A stretch of DNA of 64,000 nt, from assembly GCA_947625775.1 (NCBI GenBank), contig CANQPM010000004.1, positions 172,527 through 236,526 of the forward strand. The letters are read 5' to 3'. Numbering within the stretch: the first letter of the stretch is position 1; each line of letters starts with the position of its first letter. Source of the stretch: an uncultured Lachnospiraceae bacterium (lineage in GTDB: Bacteria > Bacillota > Clostridia > Lachnospirales > Lachnospiraceae). Shown one piece after another: positions 53,545 through 63,938 of this stretch. A model generated the notes under the pieces. It ran no database searches. It was not told the DNA's origin and saw nothing but the letters and a program-made list of their open reading frames with translations. The position numbers were made by a program, and so were the translations under genes.

Positions 53545-54684
53545 GTGGAGACAGAAAAGAAAAAAATTGCGCTGATCGGACCGGTATATCCATACAAAGG
53601 CGGGATTGCGCATAATACCAGCTTATTATACAGGACACTCAGTAAAAAATATGATGTAGAACTAATATCTTATAAGATGCAGTACCCCAAGCTTCTGTTT
53701 AAAAAGGAGCAGAAGGATTTTAAAAGCGACCTGTTTAAGGTAGATGAAGCCCAATTTTTACTCAATACGGCTAATCCATTTAACATTATTAACGTGGCGC
53801 TCAGGATAAAAAAGCATAAGCCGGATCTCGTAATCCTGCAATGGTGGCATCCATATTTTGCGCCGTGCTATGAAATTTTAGGGAAAGTATTGGGCAGGCG
53901 GATGCCAAAACTGTTCATTTGCCATAATGTTTTCCCGCATGAGAGATTTCCGTTAGATCGTTTTCTGACAAAGCGTGTACTTAAGATGGGAAATTATTTT
54001 ATTGTCCATTCGCAAAGCGATGGGGAAGAACTCATGCAGGTAATGCCTGATGCCGTATATGCCCGAAATCCTATTCCGATTTTTAATGTTTTCAGGCAAA
54101 GGAACATTACAAAGGAACAGGCGCGCGTGGAACTGCAAAAAAAGCAGGATGCAAAACAAATGCTTTTCTTTGGTTTTGTGCGTGAATATAAAGGACTAAA
54201 ATACCTGCTTATGGCGCTGCCGAAGATACGCGAATATTTGCAGGATATCAATTTAATGGTAGTAGGGGCTTTCGCGGATGACAAGGAAGAATATCTACAC
54301 CTTATCAGGGAACTCCGGATTGATGACTGCGTAGAACTGATAGACAAATATGTTTCGGATAATGAAGTTGAAAAGTATTTTGCGGCTTCAGATATTGTAG
54401 TGCTGCCCTATATTTCTGCGACACAAAGCGGCATAGTGCAGATTGCATATGGATTTGAAAAGCCGGTCATTGTAACGAATGTCGGAGGACTGCCTGATGT
54501 CGTGCAGGACGGAAAGACCGGTTACATCGTAGAGGCGGGAAGACCGGAGCAGATTGCTGACGCGGTGATTGACTTTTATTCCCAAAACCGCGAGGCGGAA
54601 ATGTGTGGACATGTACGCAAGGAGGCGTATCAGTTTGACTGGGAACGCATGAGGGAAAAAATAGAAGAATTAATAGGGTGGTAG
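53545..54684 (+). CDS. Glycosyltransferase family 4 (cluster B)
   Basis: The start is GTG at 53545 (VETEKKKIALIGPVYPYKGG), chosen for the GGGAG in the palindrome. The product has about 379 aa, with MLFFGFVREYKGLKYLLMAL and the donor loop SATQSGIVQIAYGFEKPVIV. It is a paralog of 33338-34477. It is followed at three bases by an epimerase gene, so the two are coupled. Confidence 0.85.
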   Translation: METEKKKIALIGPVYPYKGGIAHNTSLLYRTLSKKYDVELISYKMQYPKLLFKKEQKDFKSDLFKVDEAQFLLNTANPFNIINVALRIKKHKPDLVILQWWHPYFAPCYEILGKVLGRRMPKLFICHNVFPHERFPLDRFLTKRVLKMGNYFIVHSQSDGEELMQVMPDAVYARNPIPIFNVFRQRNITKEQARVELQKKQDAKQMLFFGFVREYKGLKYLLMALPKIREYLQDINLMVVGAFADDKEEYLHLIRELRIDDCVELIDKYVSDNEVEKYFAASDIVVLPYISATQSGIVQIAYGFEKPVIVTNVGGLPDVVQDGKTGYIVEAGRPEQIADAVIDFYSQNREAEMCGHVRKEAYQFDWERMREKIEELIGW

Positions 54685-54687
54685 GAT

Positions 54688-55551
54688 ATGAAAGTTGCTG
54701 TTGTGGGAAGCGGGGGCTATATTTCGGGATTTCTTATTAAGGCACTTGCAAAAGACAAGGATGTAGAGCAGATTCTTAAAATTGACCAATATTCAGAGGC
54801 GGATGCTTTTTTGAACTTAGAACATTCGGAACAGTTTGACTATGCCGCCTTGGATAAGACTGACTACATAATTTTTACGGCGGCAATCTCAAGCCCCGAC
54901 AGATGCGCCAACGAATTTGAACTCTGCCAGACCATTAACGTCACTGGCACAAAGTATTTCATCGGGGAGGCAATCAAAAGAGGCTGTAACGTCCTGTTTT
55001 TCTCAAGCGATGCCGTATATGGGGATATCCCGGGGCAAGTCTACACAGAGAAATCGGATACACATGCGGAAACGCCTTATGGGCGCATGAAAAAAAGCGT
55101 TGAGGATGAGTTTAAGACTGATACACATTTTAAGGCAATCCGCCTTTCTTATGTAGTGTCCGCAAAGGATAAGTTTGTTTCTTATTGTCTTGACTGCATT
55201 AAGAATGGAAAAGCTGCGGATGTATTCCACCCTTTTTACCGCAACTGTGTCACTGTAAGCGACGTGACAGCGGCAGTCCTTTGGTTTCTGCACCATTGGA
55301 AGGAATATGAAGATTTTGTATTAAATGTGGCCGGAACGGAACTGGTGAGCAGGGTTAGAATTGCGGACGAGCTGAACCGAATGACGGGGGGACGGCTGTT
55401 ATATTCCATTTCCAAGCCGAACGGCGCATTTTATCAGAACAGACCGGCAATTACGCAGATGAAAAGTCTTTATCTTGATAAATATAAAATAATAGACAGC
55501 GGCAGTTTTACGGAAAAAATTATGAAGGAACTGGAGAATATTCAATTATGA
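54688..55551 (+). CDS. NAD-dependent epimerase/dehydratase family protein
   Basis: A 287-aa short-chain dehydrogenase-like protein: KVAVVGSGGYISGFLIKALA in the cofactor position (an unusual GSGGYISG loop), FFSSDAVYGDIPG and YGRMKKSVEDEFK with YxxxK. It most resembles sugar-nucleotide reductases or epimerases. Its end overlaps the next gene by four bases (ATGA), a coupled pair. No counterpart is present in cluster A. Confidence 0.75.
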   Translation: MKVAVVGSGGYISGFLIKALAKDKDVEQILKIDQYSEADAFLNLEHSEQFDYAALDKTDYIIFTAAISSPDRCANEFELCQTINVTGTKYFIGEAIKRGCNVLFFSSDAVYGDIPGQVYTEKSDTHAETPYGRMKKSVEDEFKTDTHFKAIRLSYVVSAKDKFVSYCLDCIKNGKAADVFHPFYRNCVTVSDVTAAVLWFLHHWKEYEDFVLNVAGTELVSRVRIADELNRMTGGRLLYSISKPNGAFYQNRPAITQMKSLYLDKYKIIDSGSFTEKIMKELENIQL

Positions 55552-56585
55552 GCAAAAGAGCATTAATAACAGGAATCACAGGAATGGTAGGTTCGCACCT
55601 GGCTGACTTCCTTTTGGAGAACACTGACTGGGAGGTATATGGCGTATGCAGGTGGAGAAGTCCGCTGGATAACGTTGAGCATTTACTGGAACGTGTAAAT
55701 AAAAAGGACAGGGTCTTTTTTGAGTATGCGGATCTGAATGATGAAATGTCTTTGATTAACGTTGTCCACAAGGCAAAGCCTGATTATGTCTTTCATCTGG
55801 CAGCCCAGAGTTATCCGCTCACCAGTTTTACTGCACCTATAGATACTTTAAATACAAATATTTTGGGGACATGCCGGCTTTTGGAGGCTATACGGCTTGA
55901 AATGGAAGCAGATGCTTCCTACCAGCCCATAGTGCATGTATGCGCTTCCTCTGAAGTTTTTGGCAAGATACCTGCGGAGAAAAAGCCAAAAGACGGGATT
56001 CATGAGGAATGTCCGTTTCATCCGGCATCTCCATATGCAATCTCAAAGGTAGGGACGGATTTATTAGGGAGATATTATGCGGAGGCATATGGAATGACAG
56101 TCATGACCACCAGAATGTTTACCCATACCGGACCGCGCAGGGGGGATGTATTCCATGAATCAACATTTGCCAAGCAGATTGCAATGATTGAGGCAGGGCT
56201 GATAGAGCCGAAGGTAATGGTAGGAAACCTGAAATCCCTGCGCACTTACGCGGATGTAAGGGATGCCGTCCGGGCGTATTATATGCTGGTGACAGTCAAT
56301 CCCGTTGCAGGAGAATACTACAATATAGGCGGTTCCTATACATGTGAGGTAGGCGATACCCTCAGGACTTTAATCTCCTATTCCACAAAAAAGGATGAGA
56401 TAGAGATTGTAACAGATCCGGAGAGACTCCGCCCCATCGATGCAGACCTTCAGGTGCCGGACTGCAGGAAATTCAAGGAGCACACAGGCTGGGAGCCTGA
56501 GATAAGCTTTGAAACGACAATGCACGACCTGCTGGACTACTGGCGCGGACGGGTAAAGGACGGGAAGGTATTCCTGACAAGATAA
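55548..56585 (+). CDS. GDP-mannose 4,6-dehydratase-like enzyme
   Basis: A 345-aa extended short-chain dehydrogenase: ALITGITGMVGSHLADFLLE, FHLAAQSYPLTSFTAPIDTL, VCASSEVFGKIPAEKKP, catalytic YAISKVGTDLLGRYYAEAYG, MFTHTGPRRGD and NLKSLRTYADVRDAVRAYYM. These blocks are those of GDP-mannose 4,6-dehydratase and close relatives, which make 4-keto-6-deoxy sugars. With the epimerase just before it, it probably makes a deoxyhexose (for example a GDP-deoxy sugar) for the cluster B glycan. Confidence 0.75.
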   Translation: MSKRALITGITGMVGSHLADFLLENTDWEVYGVCRWRSPLDNVEHLLERVNKKDRVFFEYADLNDEMSLINVVHKAKPDYVFHLAAQSYPLTSFTAPIDTLNTNILGTCRLLEAIRLEMEADASYQPIVHVCASSEVFGKIPAEKKPKDGIHEECPFHPASPYAISKVGTDLLGRYYAEAYGMTVMTTRMFTHTGPRRGDVFHESTFAKQIAMIEAGLIEPKVMVGNLKSLRTYADVRDAVRAYYMLVTVNPVAGEYYNIGGSYTCEVGDTLRTLISYSTKKDEIEIVTDPERLRPIDADLQVPDCRKFKEHTGWEPEISFETTMHDLLDYWRGRVKDGKVFLTR

Positions 56586-56626
56586 AAACGCAGAAGGGAA
56601 CATGGCATAGCCATAAGTGAAATTAT

Positions 56627-57778
56627 ATGAAAAAGAGCGATTTATTTACCAAGCTGTCCCCGTATCTTTTTGACTACAAAATGTACCGAAGGTTTGGAAG
56701 GAAAAAGTTTGATCCAATGACTGTGACGTATTCTGTTACGGCAGCCTGCCAGTCAAAATGCAAAACCTGCCAGATAGGCTCAATGTTCTGCCAGGATCCA
56801 TCAAGAAGCCAAAAAGATATGACATTGGAAGAAATAGAAAAAATATTCCAGTCTGTTAATCCGGTTTATTTTTTTAATATCAGCGGCGGAGAGCCTTTTC
56901 TAAGAAAAGACCTTCCGCAGATTGTAGAGCTGGCATGCAGCTATCTTAAACCAAGGGTAATACATACGCCGACAAATGCAATTTTGACTGAACGTATCAT
57001 TGAGGACACAGAAAAGATTTTAAAGATTATTCAAGCCTATGACCCGACGGTGCCTTTTACCGTAAAGCCCTCCATAGACGGCGTGGGCGAAAAGCATGAT
57101 GAAATTAGGGGTGTCAAGGGCAATTTTGAGTGTCTGATAAAGACTGTTGAAGGGTTGAAAAAATTGGAAGAAAAATACGATAATTTTCACCTTGAGCTTG
57201 GCACTGTTGTTTCAAATTTCAATATCAATGAGCTTGATGAGATTGAAGACTTTGTACATTCACTTGGAGTTGAGAGCTACCGTAATGAGGTGGCAGAATG
57301 CCGCGCAGAGTTTTTCAACAAGAGCGATCCTATTACGCCTCCCGCAGAGGTTTATCAGCGGCTCATGAAGGATTTCGCAAGAAAAATCGAGGAGAACATC
57401 GGCAAGAAGAAGTCGCTTGCAAAAACTACAGAGGCAATGCGAGTAGTTTATTATGATCTGGCGGGAAGAATACTTGAGGAAAAGCGCCAGGTGATACCCT
57501 GCTATGCGGGGGTATCAAACGTGCACATAAATTATGACGGCGGCGTGTGGCCCTGCTGCGTGCTTGGATATGAACAGGAAATGGGAAACCTGAGGGACTA
57601 TGATTACGATTTTCAAAAGCTGTGGCATTCAGAAAGAGCAGAGGAAGTACGCAGGTACATAAGGAATGAAAACTGCGCCTGCCCGCTTGCGAACATGGCA
57701 TACAGCAACGAACTGCTTCATTTTCCTACTTTAGTGAAGGCAGGCATTAAAGCAGTACAGTTTAGCTTGAAAAAATAA
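56627..57778 (+). CDS. Radical SAM/SPASM protein of glycan cluster B
   Basis: A 383-aa protein, same length as 32157-33308. The N-terminal CQSKCKTC binds the radical SAM cluster, then FNISGGEPFLRKDLPQI. The C-terminal CYAGVSNVHINYDGGVWPCC and NCACPLANMAYSNELLHFP hold the SPASM Cys. The last third is almost identical to the A copy. Placement next to GT4 and epimerase genes in both clusters suggests sugar or glycan chemistry; the reaction is unknown. Confidence 0.8.
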   Translation: MKKSDLFTKLSPYLFDYKMYRRFGRKKFDPMTVTYSVTAACQSKCKTCQIGSMFCQDPSRSQKDMTLEEIEKIFQSVNPVYFFNISGGEPFLRKDLPQIVELACSYLKPRVIHTPTNAILTERIIEDTEKILKIIQAYDPTVPFTVKPSIDGVGEKHDEIRGVKGNFECLIKTVEGLKKLEEKYDNFHLELGTVVSNFNINELDEIEDFVHSLGVESYRNEVAECRAEFFNKSDPITPPAEVYQRLMKDFARKIEENIGKKKSLAKTTEAMRVVYYDLAGRILEEKRQVIPCYAGVSNVHINYDGGVWPCCVLGYEQEMGNLRDYDYDFQKLWHSERAEEVRRYIRNENCACPLANMAYSNELLHFPTLVKAGIKAVQFSLKK

Positions 57779-57822
57779 TTAATATTATACCCCTGTATAA
57801 ACATGAAATGAGGATATCTAGA

Positions 57823-58803
57823 ATGAAGATTATAGTCACCGGGATTACAGGTTTTATCGGAAAAAATTTCTCAAAGGCTGTAACCGATAATGAAAATCAG
57901 TATGTATGCCTAGTCAGAAGGACAAGCCGTACTGAAAATCTTGTAAAGGCAGAAAATATAAAATATAGTATATCAGATTTTTCTGTAGAAAACCTTACGG
58001 AAAGTTTTATAGGTGCTGATGCTGTAATCCATATGGCTGGTCAGATTGGAGCATATGAAATAACAGAGGAACGCTTTAGAGAGGGAAATTATAATCTTAC
58101 AAGAGACGTTATGCAGGCATGTAAAGCTGCAAATATAAAACAGTTAATATATGTCAGCACCCCTGGAGTAATCGGATTCGGAAAGAGGCTTAGCACAGAA
58201 GAAGCCCCATATGCTCCACGCAACCTGTATGAGCAGACAAAAGCGCAAGCTGAACAATTTATCATTCAGGAAGCAAGAAATGCGAGCGTAAAATATACTA
58301 TCCTACGACCTGACTTTGTTTATGGTCCTGAAGATATACGCAGGATAAAAATGTACAAAAATATCCGCGACAGAAAGTTTGTCCTGACAACATCAGGGAA
58401 GTCGTATTTAAGTCCTACATATGTTGCTGATGTCGTACAGGGAATCAACAAATCTGTCTGCAACCCCAATGCGTATAATCAGATATTCAACCTATCATCA
58501 GAAACTGATATGACGGTAAAAGAATATTTGGATATAATAGCGAATTATTTTGGGACAAAAATTGTCCATATAAATATAGGATATCGGTTATCTATTCTGT
58601 TGGCAGGTTTAATAGAGAAATTCTGCAACAGTGTCCTAAAAAAAGATGGCTTTGTGTCAAAAAGCAAAATAGATTTTCTGGCGATAGACCACAGCACTTC
58701 CTGTAGAAAAGCCCGAAAATTAATAGGATATAAGGCTGAATATCCATTTTCAAGAGGTTTTGACGAAACGATGAAGTGTTACGCAAAAAAGCAACTGTTG
58801 TAG
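57823..58803 (+). CDS. NAD-dependent epimerase/dehydratase (paralog of 30241-31236)
   Basis: The start is ATG at 57823 (MKIIVTGITGFIGKNFSKAV) with TGAGG nine bases before it; the ATG at 57808 lacks a site. The product has 326 aa, with VSTPGVIGFGKR, catalytic YEQTKAQAEQF and ILRPDFVYGPEDI. As in cluster A it follows the radical SAM gene. Confidence 0.8.
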   Translation: MKIIVTGITGFIGKNFSKAVTDNENQYVCLVRRTSRTENLVKAENIKYSISDFSVENLTESFIGADAVIHMAGQIGAYEITEERFREGNYNLTRDVMQACKAANIKQLIYVSTPGVIGFGKRLSTEEAPYAPRNLYEQTKAQAEQFIIQEARNASVKYTILRPDFVYGPEDIRRIKMYKNIRDRKFVLTTSGKSYLSPTYVADVVQGINKSVCNPNAYNQIFNLSSETDMTVKEYLDIIANYFGTKIVHINIGYRLSILLAGLIEKFCNSVLKKDGFVSKSKIDFLAIDHSTSCRKARKLIGYKAEYPFSRGFDETMKCYAKKQLL

Positions 58804-59076
58804 CTTAAAAAATTTATACATATTGCGCAATTAATTATACTTTTAGCAACTAAAGATAATTTATATTTATGATGTTGAAAATCATAGTTGCGTAATACTT
58901 TACTTGATTTATTTATTTCATAATAGCTAATTGATAGACCATTTTTACAGACGTAATATTCTGCTAACCATACCCATTGTAATTTTTATTTTAACAATTT
59001 AAGCAATAAGATAGATGATGTTTTATCGAGTGCAATAAATCTTAATCATAAATTTATTGCGGTAGGAGATAGAAAG

Positions 59077-60306
59077 ATGAAGCGGATTTTTTTTGCAAAC
59101 CATTCTCAATTTGAGGGTAAATACACTAATTTGGGAGATTGGGCTATATTTGAACAAATGGAAAATTTATTTTTACCTGAAATTCAAAATGGGAATATAG
59201 AAATAATTGTTCCTTCAGCTGATGTAAAATATACGACTGATAATTATCAAGTAATAGCATTTAAACGTGGTGGTATTCGTGGAGTTATAAATACTTTGAA
59301 GTGGATTGCAAAGAGTGATGTTATATTAATAGGAGGAGGCGAAGTTGTACAAGATCGTTCTTCACTCGTATATATTTCTTATTTGCTTATAAGACCTATG
59401 ATAGCTAAAATACTACATAAAAAATTATTTGCATATGCGATAGGTGTAGGTGAAGAAGAAGAAATAAGTTTTTTAGGAAAGATTCAGTCAAAAATTGTAC
59501 TTAATATGTTTGATGCAATAACTGTTAGAGATGAAAAATCTTATAGAGTGTTACATGAATACATACATATAACTAAACCTAAAATATATATCACAGCAGA
59601 TCCAGCTCTTAATTTAATATCAAAACCATCATTAGAAGTTAATATGGATAAACCATACTTTGTAATGAGTATAAGAAGTGTGTATCACAGAAATGGCAAT
59701 TTACTTCCATTTTCTATAAGAAAAAAACTCGGTCTTGTCTCTAAAACATATAATTTGGAAATAGATAAATTTAAAAATGATATAGCATATTTAGCTGAAA
59801 ATCTAATAGATAAATATAATTTTAGATTAAAATTTTTGAATACATATACAGGTAAGCAAATGTCTGCTTCTGATGATAAATTTACAGCAGATATAATATC
59901 ACGCATATCCTCAAAATATCAATCTAAAATTGATATAGTAAGCGCAGAAAATACACCTTCAGAAACAAAATACATTCTTGGCAAAGCACAATTTATTATT
60001 AGTGTTCCTTTACATCCATTAATTTTAGGAGCTTCTGAAAATGTACCAGTATTCAGTCTCGCTTATGCTTCAAAAAATAAATGTTTTATGAAACAAATTG
60101 GCAGAGATGAGAATATTTATTCCGTTGAAAAAATTGGTGAACGATTGGATATTGAAAAAATTATTTTTGATATAAATGAAGTTATGTCAAATATAGAAGA
60201 TTATAAAATAGAACTTTCAAAAGTAATAAAAGAAAATAAAGAGAAAGAACTCAATAATTATAAGCTGTTCATGGAAATTGTTAGCACAGGAGTACAAAAA
60301 TGCTAA
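59077..60306 (+). CDS. Polysaccharide pyruvyl transferase family protein (cluster B)
   Basis: A 409-aa protein: NLGDWAIFEQMENLFLPEIQ at the start, LIGGGEVVQDRSSLVYISYL, FVMSIRSVYHRNG, and the C-terminal FIISVPLHPLILGASENVPV that parallels the CDSFHATAF region of other members. It is in AT-rich DNA that begins after 58803, so it and the next two genes probably came as one piece. The end overlaps the flippase start by seven bases. Confidence 0.75.
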   Translation: MKRIFFANHSQFEGKYTNLGDWAIFEQMENLFLPEIQNGNIEIIVPSADVKYTTDNYQVIAFKRGGIRGVINTLKWIAKSDVILIGGGEVVQDRSSLVYISYLLIRPMIAKILHKKLFAYAIGVGEEEEISFLGKIQSKIVLNMFDAITVRDEKSYRVLHEYIHITKPKIYITADPALNLISKPSLEVNMDKPYFVMSIRSVYHRNGNLLPFSIRKKLGLVSKTYNLEIDKFKNDIAYLAENLIDKYNFRLKFLNTYTGKQMSASDDKFTADIISRISSKYQSKIDIVSAENTPSETKYILGKAQFIISVPLHPLILGASENVPVFSLAYASKNKCFMKQIGRDENIYSVEKIGERLDIEKIIFDINEVMSNIEDYKIELSKVIKENKEKELNNYKLFMEIVSTGVQKC

Positions 60307-61736
60307 AAGGATTGTTTCTTCATATTTTCGCAAAGGTAATATTTGTTGTATGTACTTATCTAGTTCATTTATATTTAGGAAAAACGCTTTCGCCCTCAGA
60401 ATACGGAACAATAGGAGTTGTAATAAGCGTTATAACAGTCAATTATAATTTCCTGTCCAATGGTGTGCGTCAGGCAGTTTCGAAACTATTAGCTTCTCAA
60501 AAATACGATGAAAGAAATCTTATAAAGAGAAGTGTTATTACTCAATTATTAATTGCAATTATTTTAACATTTATTAATTGGATGGGTGCAGATTTATTTG
60601 CAAACATATTAAATGCAGATAAAATGTCTCTATACATAAAGCTTTCCGCACTAATAATTCCATTTACCGCAGGACATTTTCTGTGTCTTGGAATTATCAA
60701 TGGTTTAAAAATATTTGTAATTGAAGCCTCGATTGCTTCTATTTATCCATTGTTACGCTTAACTATAATTCCATATGTATCACTTCTGTTTAAAGATAGT
60801 GCAGTGGGAACGGTTATGGGTTTTTTTACGGCTTCTTTTATTTGCCTTTGTGGAGAAGTTTCTTATCTATTATGCCAAAGGTCAAAATTGGTCAAAAGAA
60901 GCCTGAAAGTATCTGCTCATGATTTTATGGCCAATATGAGCAATTTTCTAATATTTTTTACTTGTGTCACTATTATTTTAAATTCTGATATGTTATTTGT
61001 TAATGCTTTAATTAAAAATGGAAATCACATTGGATATTACACAGGGGCTGTAAATTTTGCAAAAGTGTCTTATTATTTGTTATCTGCAATTTATATTGTT
61101 GCACTTCCCGCTGTTTCTCAGGCACATTCGCAAAATTCTATTGAAAAAACAATTAAAATTATAAATGCCTTGAATAGTATAATATTTTTTGGAGTAATGC
61201 CTATTGTCAGCATTGTGGGTGCTACTAGTAAATCTATGTTAATTTCCTTTTACAAAGAGGAATATGCATATGCTTCTAATACAACTACAATATTAATGTG
61301 TTCCCAATTTTTAATAGGATTATTTGTTGTAATTAATATATGTATATCCGTATCGGAAAAAAACAAATTTAGTACTATATTAAGTATTGCATTGACTATT
61401 TTAGACATGATACTTTGCTATACATTTGTACAGAAGTTTGAAATAGTTGGAGCCGCAATTGCATCTTTAATTACTAGTTTATTAGGATGCATTGTTTCAT
61501 ATATAAAATTGATTAATATCTATGGAAAGGTTTTTGACAAAGCTTCAATAAAGGTAATCATATATAATATATTTTTATATATTATAATTTCAATATGTTT
61601 AAAAAATATAATTATATCAAATATGTTTATTTTGCTCATAATATATGCCGTCATATACTTTACATATTTATTTATGCTTATATTCACAAAACAAATTAAT
61701 ATAAAAGGTATAGTGCAAATATTAGCTAGAAAATAA
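60300..61736 (+). CDS. Polysaccharide flippase (Wzx-like, cluster B)
   Basis: A 478-aa protein with about 12-14 TM helices. The N-terminus VHLYLGKTLSPSEYGTIGVV has the SEYG flippase motif, and SNGVRQAVSKLLA and FALIIPFTAGHFLCLGIING-like loops follow. It flips the lipid-linked repeat unit made by the cluster B enzymes. It overlaps the next gene by one base. Confidence 0.85.
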   Translation: MLKGLFLHIFAKVIFVVCTYLVHLYLGKTLSPSEYGTIGVVISVITVNYNFLSNGVRQAVSKLLASQKYDERNLIKRSVITQLLIAIILTFINWMGADLFANILNADKMSLYIKLSALIIPFTAGHFLCLGIINGLKIFVIEASIASIYPLLRLTIIPYVSLLFKDSAVGTVMGFFTASFICLCGEVSYLLCQRSKLVKRSLKVSAHDFMANMSNFLIFFTCVTIILNSDMLFVNALIKNGNHIGYYTGAVNFAKVSYYLLSAIYIVALPAVSQAHSQNSIEKTIKIINALNSIIFFGVMPIVSIVGATSKSMLISFYKEEYAYASNTTTILMCSQFLIGLFVVINICISVSEKNKFSTILSIALTILDMILCYTFVQKFEIVGAAIASLITSLLGCIVSYIKLINIYGKVFDKASIKVIIYNIFLYIIISICLKNIIISNMFILLIIYAVIYFTYLFMLIFTKQINIKGIVQILARK

Positions 61737-63616
61737 TGGAGGATTTTAACGTGAAATATTTAATGAAAAAATATCCATTTCAAGTATATTTATGTATAAC
61801 AATAGTATCTATTTTTTGTTTTGAAATAATAGGCATCATAGGCATTTCATCTATAACAAATAATAGCTCAGAATACAACGTTATTGCAATGGCAGCAGAT
61901 TTAGCAGGGTATGACTGGAAAGATACTATTTTAAAAACGCATTATTATGGTTATACTGCTTCAATATTATTTTCATCAGCTTTTATGTTTAAGCCTATTG
62001 TGTCTAATCCTATGATTTTACTACATTCATTGTTACTAATTAATATATTAATTAATATTATATGTGCATGCATTTTATTTTTAATAATAAGTAATATTGT
62101 TAATGAACATAAATGGAAAGTTAATTATCCAATAATTGCACTAATAACAATTACCTGTTCACTAATAATTTCAAATCAAGTTTTAACTAAAAATGTAACA
62201 AATGAAAACTTATTTATGTTATGTTATTATATTGCAATATATATTATTACATGTAGCAACAAAAAAGGAAAAAAGAAATCACAAATCATAAATTCCATTT
62301 TTTTAGCCTTAGTATGTATAATCGCATATGCAACAAATGGAAGAGGCATTATTTTAATAATTATAACTTTTTTAATGTATTTAGTTTTTAAGATCTTTAA
62401 ATTACCGCCTTTTGGAAATTTAATAATATTTTTTATTACATTTTCTTTTTTGTTCATTTTATCGCAAATAATAAAGGACTATTTTGTTGGTAATTATTTT
62501 CAAATGCCATCTAATACATCTGTGGCACTAATAAATTCAGATGCGAAAGGAGTCATAAAAAAAGCATATCAACTATTAAACCCCAAAGGGTTAAAACTAT
62601 GCATAAAACTTGTAATTGGATGGGGTACATATTTTATAGTTAGTACTTATGGCTTAGGTATAATTGCTATTTTATATGCTATCCAATGTATTTTTAATAA
62701 AATAAAACACTTTGATGAAATGTGCAACATTGATTTTATACTTGCAATAATTATACTTTTTTTTATGATTGGTATGTCTATACTAGGTATTTGTTTTTAT
62801 TATGACTCATTCTATGCGATGACCTATGATTCATCAAATGCTTTAGCAAATGGAAGAGTAGATAAATTAATATATGGACGATATATTTCTACTATTAAAT
62901 CAATTATATTATCATATGGTTTAATAAATATTATTTATGCAAATAATTTAAAAACAAAAACAATATATATATCGCTTATTATTTTTGCTTTTTTTGAAAT
63001 ATTGTTTTATAAAGAAATTGTTCCCCTAATGCTTGACAAACGTTATGCAGCTGTAGATATTCCAGAATTTGCATTGTTTTTTCAAAATTTTGAAAGTAAC
63101 TATAAATTTGGCATTATTAAAAGCTATTTACCATTTAAGCTCATTTTTAATTTTACCATAATATGTTATATTGCATTACTTTATATTGCAAAAAATAAAT
63201 TAAATTACATATTTTTATATGTTATTTTAATTCTTAATATTAGCATTGGTATTGCATATACATTTGATTTGTCATTTCCGCGAACTAAATATTACCGAAA
63301 TCTTATCAATCAAGAACAGGTAGAGTATATAAGGAATACATATAATGAAAATTCTTTAATCATAACTGATAATAATACGTATTTGTACCAATTTTTTATT
63401 CCATGTGATAAAGTTATTTCTTTTAATTTATTAGATGAAGAATCATCTTCTTCATATGAACATTTGATTTTTGTTAATCCTAGTGAAAGTATATTGAATG
63501 ATATTAAAAATAATTATAAAGAAGCAAATGTTTTAATTATATCTGAAAATGAATTAGATAGTAATTTTTACTTATTAAAACAACATAATGCAATTAAGGA
63601 ATATATAATTAGATAA
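61736..63616 (+). CDS. GT-C-like integral membrane protein (family paralog 3 of 3)
   Basis: A 626-aa protein with about 12 TM helices and a C-terminal soluble part (NEKSLIITDNNTYLYQFFIP-like). NVIAMAADLAGYDWKDTILK and YYGYTASILF match the first loop of the 39355-41067 protein, and VDKLIYGRYISTI matches its YGRY motif. The acidic pair DE of the two paralogs is SE here, so one of the acids is missing. The ATG overlaps the flippase stop. AT-rich codon use. Confidence 0.6.
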   Translation: MEDFNVKYLMKKYPFQVYLCITIVSIFCFEIIGIIGISSITNNSSEYNVIAMAADLAGYDWKDTILKTHYYGYTASILFSSAFMFKPIVSNPMILLHSLLLINILINIICACILFLIISNIVNEHKWKVNYPIIALITITCSLIISNQVLTKNVTNENLFMLCYYIAIYIITCSNKKGKKKSQIINSIFLALVCIIAYATNGRGIILIIITFLMYLVFKIFKLPPFGNLIIFFITFSFLFILSQIIKDYFVGNYFQMPSNTSVALINSDAKGVIKKAYQLLNPKGLKLCIKLVIGWGTYFIVSTYGLGIIAILYAIQCIFNKIKHFDEMCNIDFILAIIILFFMIGMSILGICFYYDSFYAMTYDSSNALANGRVDKLIYGRYISTIKSIILSYGLINIIYANNLKTKTIYISLIIFAFFEILFYKEIVPLMLDKRYAAVDIPEFALFFQNFESNYKFGIIKSYLPFKLIFNFTIICYIALLYIAKNKLNYIFLYVILILNISIGIAYTFDLSFPRTKYYRNLINQEQVEYIRNTYNENSLIITDNNTYLYQFFIPCDKVISFNLLDEESSSSYEHLIFVNPSESILNDIKNNYKEANVLIISENELDSNFYLLKQHNAIKEYIIR

Positions 63617-63938
63617 TTAAATATATTACTTTTCGAAATCACATGTCTTATACTAAGTCTTGAATAATCTAGCAAGCATTATAACAGACGCAATGATTTT
63701 GTGGAATTGCATAATTAATAAGCAGCAAAGCATTTTTTAATATGTTTTTTGCAATATTTGAAAAGCATTTTGGCATTAGTAACATTTTTTCGAAAAGGAA
63801 ATTAAACATATAATAAACCACTCTTTTTGTACAGATAAAAAATATACATTTACAACTGAACCAAAAAATACAAATATAAAACATGAAATTATCTTTATAC
63901 CAGAATCTTTTATTTCCCCAAAACAGGAGGAATATCCA
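63617..63938. other. AT-rich spacer before the GHMP kinase gene
   Basis: No intact gene. A plus frame from about 63780 (KEIKHIINHSFCTDKKYTF, NTNIKHEIIFIPESFISPKQ) runs into the kinase start in frame and may be a remnant of a glycan gene. The AGGAGG of the kinase is at 63926-63931. Confidence 0.4.
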
